From the NCBI GenBank assembly GCA_008704415.1, contig VXIS01000554.1, positions 1 through 18,063 on the forward strand: 18,063 nucleotides of DNA, given 5' to 3'. This document shows, piece after piece, positions 8,059 through 17,599 of this stretch (its first letter is position 1; each line of letters starts with the position of its first letter). The notes under the pieces are model-generated. The model was given only the letters and a program-made list of their open reading frames with translations, did no database searches and had not been told where the DNA came from. Position numbers and translations under genes: made by a program. This DNA is from Sphaerosporella brunnea. Taxonomy: Eukaryota; Ascomycota; Pezizomycetes; Pezizales; Pyronemataceae.

Positions 8059-9545
8059 CTATGAGATCGTCGCGCCCTTGAGGGTAGGAGCTTTACACAC
8101 GCCACCGCTAGCGGTAACAAGTTTCGCAACATCCGCACCCGTAGCCTTGCCCTTCTCTCCCTCACCAACCCAACCAGCAAGAGCTCTGTCGAACGCCACG
8201 GTCTGGTCATCCGCAGTCTTGAATCCCGGCTGGATCTGTTCCCACACCTTCTTCTTCGGGTTGAGCTGCGCCTCGGGCGTGCCCTCGTATCCCTCAAAGA
8301 AGACCTTTTCACCGGCCTGCGCGCCCTCAGGGGGCGCAACAAGCTCAACGTACTCCTTCTTGTGGCCAGCGGCCTCCTCTCCTGGCGGGGGGCGGGGAGA
8401 CGCGGCAAGGACCATGGCCGCGCTCTTGATGCCGCGCATGGTTACCGGCTTCAAGTTTGCCACGCAGATGACTTTGCGGTCTTGCATCTCCTCGAGGGGT
8501 ACGAGGCCATTGAGGCCCGAGCAGACGGTGCGCACCGGCGGCAACGGCGAGTATTTTTCAAGGACTGACGCGGGGAGATCTGTGATCTCGCTGTGAGGGG
8601 TCACAATGGGGCTGTCGACGGCGTCGCCCATGGCGATGGTAGAGACGAAGAGGGAGTCGGCGTTGGGGTGGGGGCGGCAGTAGAGGATGTGGCCGACGCG
8701 CAGGTCAATGGCGGAGGGGGAAAGGGCAGGCTCTAATGAAGTCTATGCATTAGTTGAGGAGCATTTCGGGAGAGGGAGGGGGCTGGAGACAAACCCTCCT
8801 TTGGCGGCGCAGGCTCGCGCTTAGGCTTCTGCTTCTTCTCCGTCTTCTTTCCCTGGGCGGCAGCCGCAGCGGCGCCTGCAGCGTCCTTAACCTTCTTTCC
8901 ACCCTCCTTGGCTGCTTCAACAGTCTTCTTTCCCTTCTCCTCCACAGCAGCCACAGCTTCGGCGGCGGCGGCGGCGGCGGCGGGCTTCTTCTCCTTCTTT
9001 GGCGCCTCCTCGGGCTTGGGGGTGTGCAGCACCTTGCTGGCATCAATCTTGACCTTCTCCTCCGCGGGAATATTGAGTCCAAGCTCAGGCGAGTTCTGCA
9101 CAAAGTCCACCCAGCGAACAACGTAGTGACGACCCTTCTCACCCGTACGCTCCTCATCGCTCCAGGCCGCAACCACATCCTTCACCCGCGCGTAAACGAC
9201 GACATCGGCGATGGACCACTTCTCTCCGAGGATTGTGGTACGGAACTTCAAGGTCGCGTTGAGAGCATCGAGGGTTTCGGCAGGAATTGGGGAAACGGCC
9301 GAGAGCGTGAGCCACTGCTCAACCTCGGCGGTCTCAAGGTCCGAGTAGGTGGCTGAGGCAAAGAGAGGGATCAGCGAGGCGAGGTGCGAGGCGATGGTGT
9401 TGGTTCCGCTGACAGTGGCGTTGGGAAGAGCCAGCTGAGAGACAGTGGGGGTCTCGGCAGCGTTTACAGAGACCGAGAGGTCCTTGAAGGAGGACACAAG
9501 CAGGGAGAGAGCTTTGTCGGCGGGGGAAATCGAGAGCGTGGCCAT
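8059..9545 (-). CDS. Arc1-like tRNA-binding aminoacyl-tRNA synthetase cofactor (EMAP-II domain)
   Basis: CDS is complement(8059-8732, 8795-9545), 474 residues. In yeast, Arc1 binds methionyl- and glutamyl-tRNA synthetases through a GST-C-like N-terminal domain and delivers tRNA through its C-terminal domain. Here residues about 1-150 resemble that GST-C fold (LGEKWSIADVVVYARV, VRWVDFVQNSPEL). Residues about 165-245 form a Lys/Ala-rich linker with several KKxK patches. From about 258 there is a full tRNA-binding OB-fold/EMAP-II module (IDLRVGHIL, HPNADSLFVSTIAMGD, NLKPVTMRGIKSAAMVLAAS, ending TLKGATIS). The 62-bp intron (GTTTGT, CTAAT branch, ATTAG) is phase 1 and joins KEE to PALSPSAID. ATG 9543-9545 gives MATLSISPADKALS. 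The frame stays open upstream with a presequence-like composition (see findings). A Tbf1-like site lies about 195 bp upstream. Confidence 0.9.
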
Positions 9546-9739
9546 CGCGGCGAAATAACGTCGAAGGATCGGAGTAGTTGTTCGAACGGTCACGATGGGG
9601 GCTCGACTGAGTGTGCGAGCGAGGGCGGGGAGTCGGAACGACAGCTTGGAAAGTGGTTGATGGTTGGTTGGATGAGCAATGGGAGGAACTTTTTTGGCGG
9701 GGTGAATCACAGGCGGGGCTGAAAGAGTGTAGCCAGGGT

Positions 9740-9747
9740 TTAGGGTT
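9740..9747 (-). promoter_or_regulatory. Tbf1-type box (AACCCTAA) upstream of the Arc1-like gene
   Basis: On the minus strand the sequence reads AACCCTAA, which fits the ARCCCTAA consensus known for Tbf1 in fungi, a factor often found at ribosomal-protein and snoRNA genes. It lies about 195 bp before the chosen start codon. One short match can arise by chance. Confidence 0.35.
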
Positions 9748-9899
9748 GTGGGGGGCTTCCGAACACGGGTCTGGAACGGGAATAACCAGAGTAAATGCGG
9801 GCTCAATTGGAGCCAGTCTAAAACGGAAATTTTTCTTCTCTTCAGCGCCTATCGCTTGGTCGTCTGTTGGCCACTGATCAGCTGAGTGCACCGGTTTCT

Positions 9900-10114
9900 A
9901 GATTTCTAGATAGACGGCTTGAGTTCTGTGTGTTCGTCCTTCAATTATGCTGATCGAGACCAACACCTACAATACATACCAAGTACTTCCTTCTACACAC
10001 AAGTATTCTCATCCAACCAGCCCCGTCGAACCGCGGTGCATGCACCAGTTATTGGAAGCCCTTAGCCTCAGCCCTAAAACCTAGCTAGCTGCATTAGAGG
10101 GATCCGGGCAGACG
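9900..10114. other. Intergenic, no gene seen
   Basis: A TTTCTAGA direct duplication lies at about 9895-9910. No reading frame, RNA gene or named motif is supported here. Confidence 0.45.
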
Positions 10115-10378
10115 TTAGAGCACCAGCTCAAGGCTTTTGACCGTAAGCACGGCGAGCGAAAATTGGCGTGTTTCCCCACAATGTCTGGCGATAATGTATA
10201 CACCATCCGCTTTTCCAGTTCCAGCAAGTCGAATCTCGTCTGTAAGGATGCCGTCTGTCTCCGTTGTAACCCAACCAGACTTGTCGGCCGTGGTCTTTTA
10301 AGCTGGAAACACTGTGAATTCGAAGGCTTGCTCCTTTTGGGTTACTCCGTATGCAGGGCTGACTGGATATCACTCGAA
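10115..10378 (-). pseudogene. Possible remnant of a protein-coding gene, C-terminal part
   Basis: On the minus strand one frame from about 10378 to the TAA at 10117-10115 has protein-like composition over about 85 codons (YGVTQKEQAFEFTVFPA, later TETDGILTDEIRL and YIIARHCGE). It is broken once by a TAA at 10300-10298 and preceded by a TGA. I do not recognise a family. The other two frames of the strand are also open for much of this length, so the choice of frame is weak. It may instead be an exon of a gene with an intron near 10300, or non-coding sequence. Confidence 0.22.
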
Positions 10379-10830
10379 TGCTTGAGGTCAAGAGAAACCC
10401 GGCCTCTTTCCACTCCCTAATCATTGCCTCGTCCTTCAAAGGCATGTCGTCTCCTCAGTGCTAATATGGCCACAATCACCACATGCTGCTTTGCAAGATA
10501 AGCGATTGAGCCTTTTTTTGGCGACCCGAAATCAACTGACCAGCTATTGCATAAACATACTTCTTTCTCGTGGTATCAATTCCATTGCCGGCTAGAAACT
10601 ACGGACCAACAACATTCAAATTTTCACTGTATGTACTCTGAGTACTATTTACCTATGCTCCGCTACTGTCAACCAACCAACCCAAAAAAAAATCAAAAAA
10701 AATCAAAAAAAAATCCACAGGCAAGAAATATAATTGTAACACAGTAGTTAACATGCGCAGAAAAGTAGAAAAGTAAAAACCCAACAAAAAAAGAAATGAA
10801 AAGCACAGCGCTCCAAACCACCCCTGGCGC
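10379..10830. other. Intergenic, 3' side of the Asi3-like gene
   Basis: This region holds the presumed 3' untranslated region of the minus-strand Asi3-like gene. It includes three runs of eight to nine A residues separated by TC at about 10683-10710. No coding region is supported. Confidence 0.5.
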
Positions 10831-13293
10831 CTAGGGTACATAAACCCTACTGTACCCGGCACAGGCGCCTCTACAAGTAACACAGCTGCTCCAATTATTC
10901 ATGGCTAAGCAGACTCTACAGTCCTCACATAGACTTAGACATCTACACGGCCACACAATAACCGTTCTCGATTCACTCTGGCAGACCACACAAACCGGTC
11001 CTTTATCCATATCCTCCTCCTCTCGATCGTGTTGTGGTCTTCGCGGTCTGCGGCGGCTCAAAAGTATATTCTCCAGCGCCACCTCCTCTGCTAACCCCGA
11101 GAGCTGGGTGGCCGAGTACTGCCGGCGGGTTAGGGGAGTGGAGGAGACGAGGTGCCGGGCTAGGAGCCGTGCGGAGGCACGGTCTTCGGGAGATTGAGGA
11201 TCTAGGAGCGCGGCGAGGCGGATTGGGTCTAAGAGAGGTGTCTCTTCTCTTCTTCCGCGGTCGTAATCCTCCGCTCCATCCTGTTGCGCCTCATCTGCAT
11301 TCTCTTCCTCCTCTTCCGATGAAAAAGATGAGGAAGAGGAGACGGATCCAGTTTCACTGGGTGCGTAATCCTCGTCCAGATGTTCATCCCAGAAGTCGAG
11401 CGTGCGATCATCTGGGGGAGCGGGCGTGGTGACATCTTCATCCCTTGTCCTGCGGCCAAAGATCTTTGATGAAACAGCCACTGCCCATCTCCCCACCATG
11501 GCGACTACGCCCCGCGCCAGTTCCCCCGCTCCTATCCACCGCCTAGTCGCTGCCCGCCGCTTCTCTTTTGCGCTCTGCACCACGCCCGAAAAGTCCTTGC
11601 GCTCCATAGAGAAGGGTCCCATGCCCTTGCCCGTCGGGGCAAAGGTATTCCTGCCCGCACCGCCCCGCCGGGCTTCGAGGAGCTTGGCGCGTTCGCTTTC
11701 GAGCCAGGTCCAGGCGGGGATCCTCACTGCGCGGCCCTCGTTCAGGTACGTAGCTTCGGCGGCGGCCGTGAGGCAGGAGTATCCCAGCTTCAGGAGTACG
11801 GTGTAAAAGTCTTCGTTGAGGCGGACGGCGGCTGTGGAAGACAAGGTTAAGTTTGCACGCAAGTTGTTGAAGCCCTCCGAAAAGCTGCGTCTACCCGACG
11901 GCGGGAAAAGAGAGGCAAGTAGGAGTGCCAATCCGTAGATACCGCCGCAGATAGCGATAGAGCCGAGAATGAGGAGGTGCGGAATGAAGCCTACCACACT
12001 GACGGTGGGGAATTCAAGGATTCCCGTGGCGCCGTTGTGGTAGAGGGCCACCGCGAACCCGGCAAAGAAAGCCATTCCGTAGAACCCCGTGGTTAACAGT
12101 CGGTAACGGGTTTGGATGTTGAAAATGGCCATGATGTGGGAGGTTAGGTGCGACATGGTGCTGATCATCGCGATGTAGAGTACTTCTGCTGGGACTAATT
12201 TCTCGCCTTTGATTTTGAAGACTGTGATCTCGCCCTCGCGTCTGTGTTCCGGGCCATCGCCTGCTTCTTCCGAGGGACCGGCTTCAGACGAATGATTCGT
12301 CTCGAGGCGGTATGTCTTACGCAGCGCCAGCGCCTCGGCCTCCGCAAATGCCAGCGAATGTTCCAGCAGCGTCATCCCCGTCTCTGGCTGTGGAACGCGG
12401 CCCACAAGTGAGCAAGTGAACACCTCGACAAACTGTGACAGTGACAGCGCCTTGTAAAGCGGCCACAATATCTCCAAGGAACCCCTAGGCCGAGGTATCT
12501 CAATCTCCGGGTTCTCGGTATCCTTCACGCTGGACGCCTGATCAATCCAATGCGCATCTGGGATCATTCCGATAGCCTCACACACCGCGCGATCATCGAG
12601 CCAAAACGAACCGACCTTCGCCACGGAATAGAAGAACGCATCTGCACCATCGCGCGCACCATCGCCCTGAAACGCGAGGGACGTTTGGCAGCGCATCGCG
12701 AACATCATATGCGAGAGTTGGTAAGCGAGCATGGCGATTGGGATTCCGCGCATTATCATTCGCGTCTTGAAGGGTAATCGGATTGGTCGTCGGAGGGTGG
12801 CATAGATCTGGGTGCGATTCAGGAGTACGGTCTTTCATGGCATAACCCTTTCAGTCAACGGCTCTCTCTTTCCACACATACAGGCAGACGCAGGAAGAGT
12901 CACCATGAACAGACATAACACCGCCCATTTGCTCGTGACGTACGTGAAGACACTACCCATGCTTCTCAGCCCGCCGTCGAACGCGCCTGCTGCCTCGGCT
13001 GCGGCGGCTGCTGCTACTGTAGCATTTGCCGCTGCGGCGACCGAGCTCTCCACTACTGCGGCCTCCGTCGTCGTATTCGCTATTACTTCCTCCGCCGGAA
13101 CAGATGAGGTCGCCGCCGCTACAGATCCGGTGCCAATGTAGCCGAGCGAAGCCAGCTTCGCGAAGAAGCGCGGTACGGATGCCATGATGGGCGTGGCAGA
13201 GCGGAAGCCGTGAGCTGGGTTCGCGGGGGTTATAATCCCTGCGCTCGCGCTCGGGGGGGCGATGGCGGCGGCGGCGGAGGATAAAGAGGTCAT
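10831..13293 (-). CDS. Asi3/Asi1-like inner-nuclear-membrane RING ubiquitin ligase
   Basis: CDS is complement(10831-12831, 12904-13293), 796 residues. The yeast Asi proteins are multi-pass RING E3 ligases of the inner nuclear membrane, acting in protein quality control and amino-acid sensing. The C-terminus (about 744-796) is a RING-type finger: CVVC, then WPCRCLSLCEDCRVCLA, then CVTC, ending YSRVYVP. Upstream are an Ala-rich N-terminus and a hydrophobic segment running across the splice junction (SKWAVLCLFM then TVLLNRTQIYATLRR). More membrane segments follow (RGIPIAMLAYQ; LLTTGFYGMAFFAGFAVALY; LLILGSIAICGGIYGLALLLASL). An acidic SSSSSFSSEEEEEN stretch precedes the RING. The 72-bp intron (12832-12903) has a non-ideal GTGACT donor and AAG acceptor but is the only junction I found that keeps the frame. 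A stronger GTATGT nearby does not. Start 13293 is the first ATG of the exon. Confidence 0.82.
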
Positions 13294-14160
13294 GCGGGGG
13301 GGGGCTGCTCCGCTGAGGAAGTTGTAGTTACTTCTGCTGTGTCGTGAGACTTATTGTTTTGCCGTTGTGATGGTGTAACAAGCACGGAATTCCCGGAGCT
13401 GTTGCGTCCCGACCAGGATAGTAACCATCCGGACGTGCTTTTGGAATTTCATCAATGGGATCGCATGCCGAGGGGGGCGATTGATCAAGATAAGATGTGT
13501 GAGATAAGATTGACCTTCGGACGAATCAACTTCAGGAAACGCCGAACAGGATCATCCCTTCAGCTCCACGTAGGGTGAATCTTGCGCCAGTAGTTTGTTC
13601 AATTCTACCATAGATGTAACTAATGGTGATTGTCTTCCGCATCCAAGATACGAGATGCGGGACGGTAAATTGGGTGGTTAAAAGAAAAGTCCTCGGGGGA
13701 TCCAGAATAATGGTCATCATTTAACCGGCCATAAAAAAAACTCAATTGGGAGAGTACAGCTCCAACACACGCAAGAAGGGTGAGAGGGGGAAGAGTAGAG
13801 GAGAAGCGAGGCTAGCATGATGGAAAGGAGAGTGGGGAAGTGGCTGTGAGGGAGGATTAGGCAAACTCCAAAAGGAGAGCCTGCTCGCGCACTGAGGATT
13901 ACCCAAGATGACGTTCCTAAGGCTCTCGAGTAAGAGGATATAAACTTCCTTTTTTGTCATGCTGGGGCAATGACTTCCTTTTAGTACATATTTCCTTTGT
14001 AGCTTCTATTACCGTTTCCTTGTTTCCATTATTGCTTATATAAGTACATACTTACCTACCCAGGTATATACAGTACCATGCAGGACAAAAAGAATGCAGT
14101 TTTCCCAGTTTTACGTATACAGCCAAAACGCTCGCTTTTCTACACCTTACCAAAAATCAT
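13294..14160. other. Intergenic, upstream of the Asi3-like gene
   Basis: It contains the presumed promoter of the minus-strand gene. A poly-G run at 13295-13303 sits directly before its start codon. A short inverted repeat GCATC/GATGC occurs near 13639-13658, and a TATATAAG sequence near 14036-14045. Small open frames on both strands show no protein-like character. No gene is supported. Confidence 0.5.
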
Positions 14161-14230
14161 TTGGTCCAAAAAATTGAGCGCTGGCCAGGGGGGTAGAAAA
14201 ACACATGGAATTTAACCTCCGAAGAATCTG

Positions 14231-14428
14231 AAAAAAAAAATGAAAAAACATGAAAAAAAAAAACTGAAAAAAAAACAGCAAAATTGGAGGTGCTATGAGC
14301 TGGGAGGCGGTTTTGGGAGCTTTTCGGAAGACGATTTTGTATGGGGCCCCATACCAAAAGAGACTTCGCAACGGGCTTTGCGCACTCTGCCAGCTCGTTA
14401 GGCAACATAAACACCTTTTTTTTTTTCT
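14231..14428. repeat. Imperfect fold-back element with a perfect 16-bp central palindrome
   Basis: GTATGGGGCCCCATAC at 14339-14354 is a perfect palindrome. Flanking arms pair imperfectly: TTTTG on the left against CAAAA on the right, then GAGCTGG near 14298 against CCAGCTC near 14391. At the same distance from the centre (about 70 bases), a series of A-tracts (14231-14277) faces a T-tract (about 14416-14427). The arms were compared by eye only. It could be a degraded MITE or fold-back element, or a non-coding RNA hairpin. Confidence 0.45.
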
Positions 14429-14521
14429 TAATCTGCCGCCAGAAATGAAGATTGCAAAAAGTTGTTTAGCTTTCCGTACGGCGGAAAAGAATTAAAAATT
14501 GGGTGGTGATAGATAGAGGTC

Positions 14522-15700
14522 TCAACATGGGCACTTTGGCGGAGAGATCGCACCTTTCCCGTTCCTTGTCCAGTGACTGTACTCACCTACGTAATTATTG
14601 TCTCTGCTCCACATGGCCATAGCGCGCGTCAAGTTGCATGTCGCATGGATTACTGAAACAACAAACACAAACATCGTTTCCACCGTACACACCCTCACTG
14701 ATTTAAAAAAGGACTCCTGCTCAGCAGTACCAAAGAAAGAACCCCTGCTCAGTCCGAATACACAAAGTTTTTCCCCATAGGCCTCACAAAACCAATAACT
14801 TTGTGTAAACACCCAGTATCTTCTTCCATCTTGAAGGTGACTCAACCAAAGGGAACCGTTCGCTTTAGAGTTTTAGCCCGAGTGATGTCCAAAACAAACC
14901 AGATGTTTGTGATCCATTTTCATTTTCTGATGCTGGATGACGGCCAGTTCCGTTCCTTTCCTCACATCCATCGCAACTCAACTAGTGAGTGGCCTTGAAG
15001 AGTGATTATTATCAACATGATCAAGCCGCTCAGCAGCGTGGTTCGCACATCGAGGGGCCGGCCGACCGAAATTCCTTTGTCCGCTTTGCGCCGGAATACA
15101 GTGTTGTATGTTGAGCATCGTCTTAAATTTATCGTAGAGGAGCGTTTCAATGATAAGCTGTTCATTTATTCGGTAACAGCATGAAGCTCGCTGACACACT
15201 CGACGGAGCAAGAAATCTCTCCGCGACCAATTCTCGACTCATACGCCTTTGGCGAGAACGCAGCTAACATCCAGGCGTGTGTGATTGTGTTAAAAGGGTC
15301 GGTCAACACTGTTTTCGACAGCGAAACTATGGCATGACCAGGATGGCGGCGAAGGTGATGACCCAACACTGACGGCGCCTTCATCATAGACCCAACCTTC
15401 CATCTCCTTGCTGAGTTGCCGCATATTTTCCTCGATGTCTTCCTTGTCTGTGCGGGTCACCGTCCTTCTCTTGGTCCTACCAATAAGACGATCTCTGGAA
15501 AGCAACCCTTTTGACAAGCCACCTGACAGAGATGAAACGTCCGGATCGAAGCGTGGAATAGCGAATTCGCTGGTTTACATCCGAAAAAAAGCCCTGGACG
15601 GGACTTCTCGGTATGGAGTCCCCCCGGTAAGGGCAATTAACTTCATGTATTCATTCAGGCTTCTAGCCACAATTGGGCTTGCCATTGCTAGTGGTACCAT
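14522..15700 (-). pseudogene. Frame-broken relic of a multi-pass membrane protein gene
   Basis: Five protein-like pieces follow each other in order on the minus strand but in different frames. (1) From 15700: MVPLAMASPIVARSLNEYMK, in-frame TAA at 15577-15575, then the same frame continues SEFAIPRFDPDVSS and EDIEENMRQLSKEMEGWVYD to about 15370. (2) About 15310-15170: DPFNTITHAWMLAAF and VSELHAVTE. (3) About 15175-15120: INEQLIIETLLYDKF. (4) About 15115-14975: NTVFRRKADKG and the hydrophobic TLLSGLIMLIIITL. (5) 14845-14522: GRRYWVF, FCEAYGEKLCVFG, FFGTAEQESFF, LTRAMAMW. The style recalls a fungal family of uncharacterised integral-membrane proteins, but I cannot name it. The stop and frameshifts indicate a decayed gene. 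Introns could explain one junction but not all. Confidence 0.55.
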
Positions 15701-16631
15701 GATGTTAACAACTTGTTGGTTGTGCTGCAACAGCTATGTTTCTGAACTTTTCGTCTGAGCAGGCACTACCGCTACAAATCGACAATATGGGGGCCTTCCT
15801 GTGGCCGAACGATAGAACGATGTCCTATAGTAACCAACAGCCACCTTCTCTTGTTTTCTTATCGTGTGTATAGAGCCAATGGATAGAACAGGAGATGGGG
15901 CCCCCCTAGTATAACAACGGTCTATTTGTCAACGGTAGAGCATGGCATAGAACTACGGGAATGGAGAGAACCCGAAGCAGGCAAAGGTGCGCTCAGCCTC
16001 GTAAGAAACGACTGTGTTGGCAGGTTTGTTGCCCCCAGAATGCCAATCAATTGAAGTAACTAAAAGCGACAGTTGCCAGCTCTGCTGTCAGAACCTATAT
16101 GATAGCGAGCCAGCCCAAGTGTACTCTTTAACTTGCTGTCTATCTAGGCAGCCGGAGAGGCAGACTGGTCGTCAGCCGCGTTTAAACGTGCATATTTGCT
16201 TTTGCTGTCGCAAAGCCAGCCGAGATCTAGCTCTACGGGACACCGAGCGTTTAAACAGTAATCAAACAAGAAAGTCGTGCAAGTTAAACATTTCATACCA
16301 TATAAACACGAACTACCATATGGTCAAAGTCAAACACATATCACACTGATCATATACCGTTTAAACAAAAACCAGGGCTATCTCATACCATACGGTACAC
16401 CGGTGTTAGTTTAAACAAACAAGCGGAAAATTCGAGCTCAATGGTCGCACGATTAAAAACTTAATCAAAACCGCAGCGTGCTATGCACAGTCGGAGCAGA
16501 AGCCGTTGGGGATCAAACATCTCAACATTGTCAATTTGAAGGGTGGCCCAAGGAATGCGCATAAGTACAACGAGGCACTGGTGGACTGCAAAAAGCGATT
16601 GATGAGCTTCAGATTTGATAGATAGGCAATG
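15701..16631. other. Gene-poor spacer with a palindrome-rich tract
   Basis: No convincing gene was found. Between 16180 and 16416 the palindromic octamer GTTTAAAC occurs four times (16180, 16249, 16359, 16409), and ACCATA occurs at 16297, 16315 and 16387. The last of this sequence, about 16440-16631, flanks the older LTR, whose 3' target-site flank would be CAATG at 16627-16631. Confidence 0.5.
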
Positions 16632-16912
16632 TGTAACGGGACAGGCGCGAGGAAACGTCCAAGGTACGTAGCTTTCGAGGCAAGGACCGGAGGCAGGAGG
16701 ACAAGGACAAGAGGCAAAAGAAGACGAGACAAGACAAGGTGGTTCAAGGTTACTAGGTTCGCTAGTATACAAGACGTTCTGTAAAGAAGAAAAGAAGAAA
16801 AGAAACAAAAACAAGTGAAACCTCGCCATTTATGCTTTCCCGTCACGTGACCGCGCGTCACGTGACACCCTAACCCTAGCGCCGAGCCACCCCTTAACCT
16901 TGAGCCGTGACA
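16632..16912 (-). repeat. 3' LTR of an older related gypsy element (family 2, 281 bp)
   Basis: Read on the minus strand it begins TGTCACGGCTC at 16912 and ends CCGTTACA at 16632, the same terminal sequences as the 513-bp family-1 LTR. The body is much shorter and different. It is followed internally by a polypurine tract (complement of 16915-16926) and by a chromodomain end, in the expected order. Two CACGTG sites (16844-16849 and 16859-16864) are present, as in family 1, and a CATAAAT sequence lies just downstream. Confidence 0.8.
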
Positions 16913-16947
16913 GTATCCCCCTCCTATGGCTGAGCTCCGACGAAGCT

Positions 16948-17050
16948 TCAGCTATCATCTGAGAGTGGTCCGGGCTTGTGTGGGTACAATTCGTGGAAGC
17001 GGTCAATAGCTTCAAGGCCATTGATTCCTTCCGCCGCCTCCCATTCCGGT
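16948..17050 (-). pseudogene. Chromodomain C-terminus of the older element, cut by a younger insertion
   Basis: On the minus strand the frame from 17049 to the TGA at 16950-16948 reads PEWEAAEGINGLEAIDRFHE and ends PLSDDS. It matches the last third of the family-1 chromodomain (KWEPAEMVNGLEAIDRFHEA...PLPEDE) residue for residue with substitutions. Upstream coding sequence is lost at 17050/17051, where the LTR of a family-1 copy begins. This is therefore a nested insertion. Confidence 0.85.
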
Positions 17051-17565
17051 TGTAACGGAGAGGGTCGGGAACAGGCTGGAGGGGCCCAAGGTACTCGCGT
17101 ACAGAGGGTTATCGAACAGGTTCAGGAACGAGGGGCCGGGACAGGATCCGGAGGCAGGACGAGAGGCGCGACGCGCACGGTCAGGGTTCAGATTGGAACG
17201 AAGGTACTCAGATTGACATACGAAGGTTCAGTAAAGAGGAAAGGAAAACAACAACAAAGCGGAAGCGAAGGCCCCTTATAGCAATCACGTGACTGCGGTG
17301 CGCCGCGCCACGTGGTAGCCGAACATAACCTCGGCTCGGAGCCACCCCACCGAGCCTCCCTACAGAGCCTCATCACGACACCACAAACAACAACCCCCAC
17401 TTCCAAACCTCACCACGTGACAACCATCCACGGGGGGAAAAATCTGAGAACAGCAAATGAATCAGCATCCTTTGAAGTCTTAGATCTGAGAGTTCTAGCC
17501 GATTCCATCGAGAGTAAAAGCCGGTAGCTTAGTCGGAAAACTCCATCCAAACTCGCGCCGTGACA
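17051..17565 (-). repeat. 3' LTR of the right family-1 element (515 bp)
   Basis: It is the reverse complement of a sequence beginning TGTCACGGCG (17565) and ending CCGTTACA (17051), matching the left LTR along its length. The three CACGTG sites (17286-17291, 17309-17314, 17414-17419) and the TATA-like box (about 17276-17282) are retained. The adjoining flank CCGGT (17046-17050) should be half of the target duplication. Confidence 0.9.
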
Positions 17566-17599
17566 GTATCCCCCTCCTACGGCTGAGCTCCGGCGAAGC

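Noticed and set aside
8754..9356. Long plus-strand frame opposite the Arc1-like exon
   Set aside because: Leu/Arg/Gly-rich shadow of the Lys/Ala/Glu-rich coding strand, with no protein features of its own.
13354..13578. A 74-codon plus-strand frame upstream of the Asi3-like gene
   Set aside because: No recognisable motif, no splice partner and ordinary chance length.
16866..16878. CCCTAACCCTA, telomere-like repeat
   Set aside because: Fewer than two full units, located inside the older LTR body. It is not evidence of a telomere or an interstitial telomere array.
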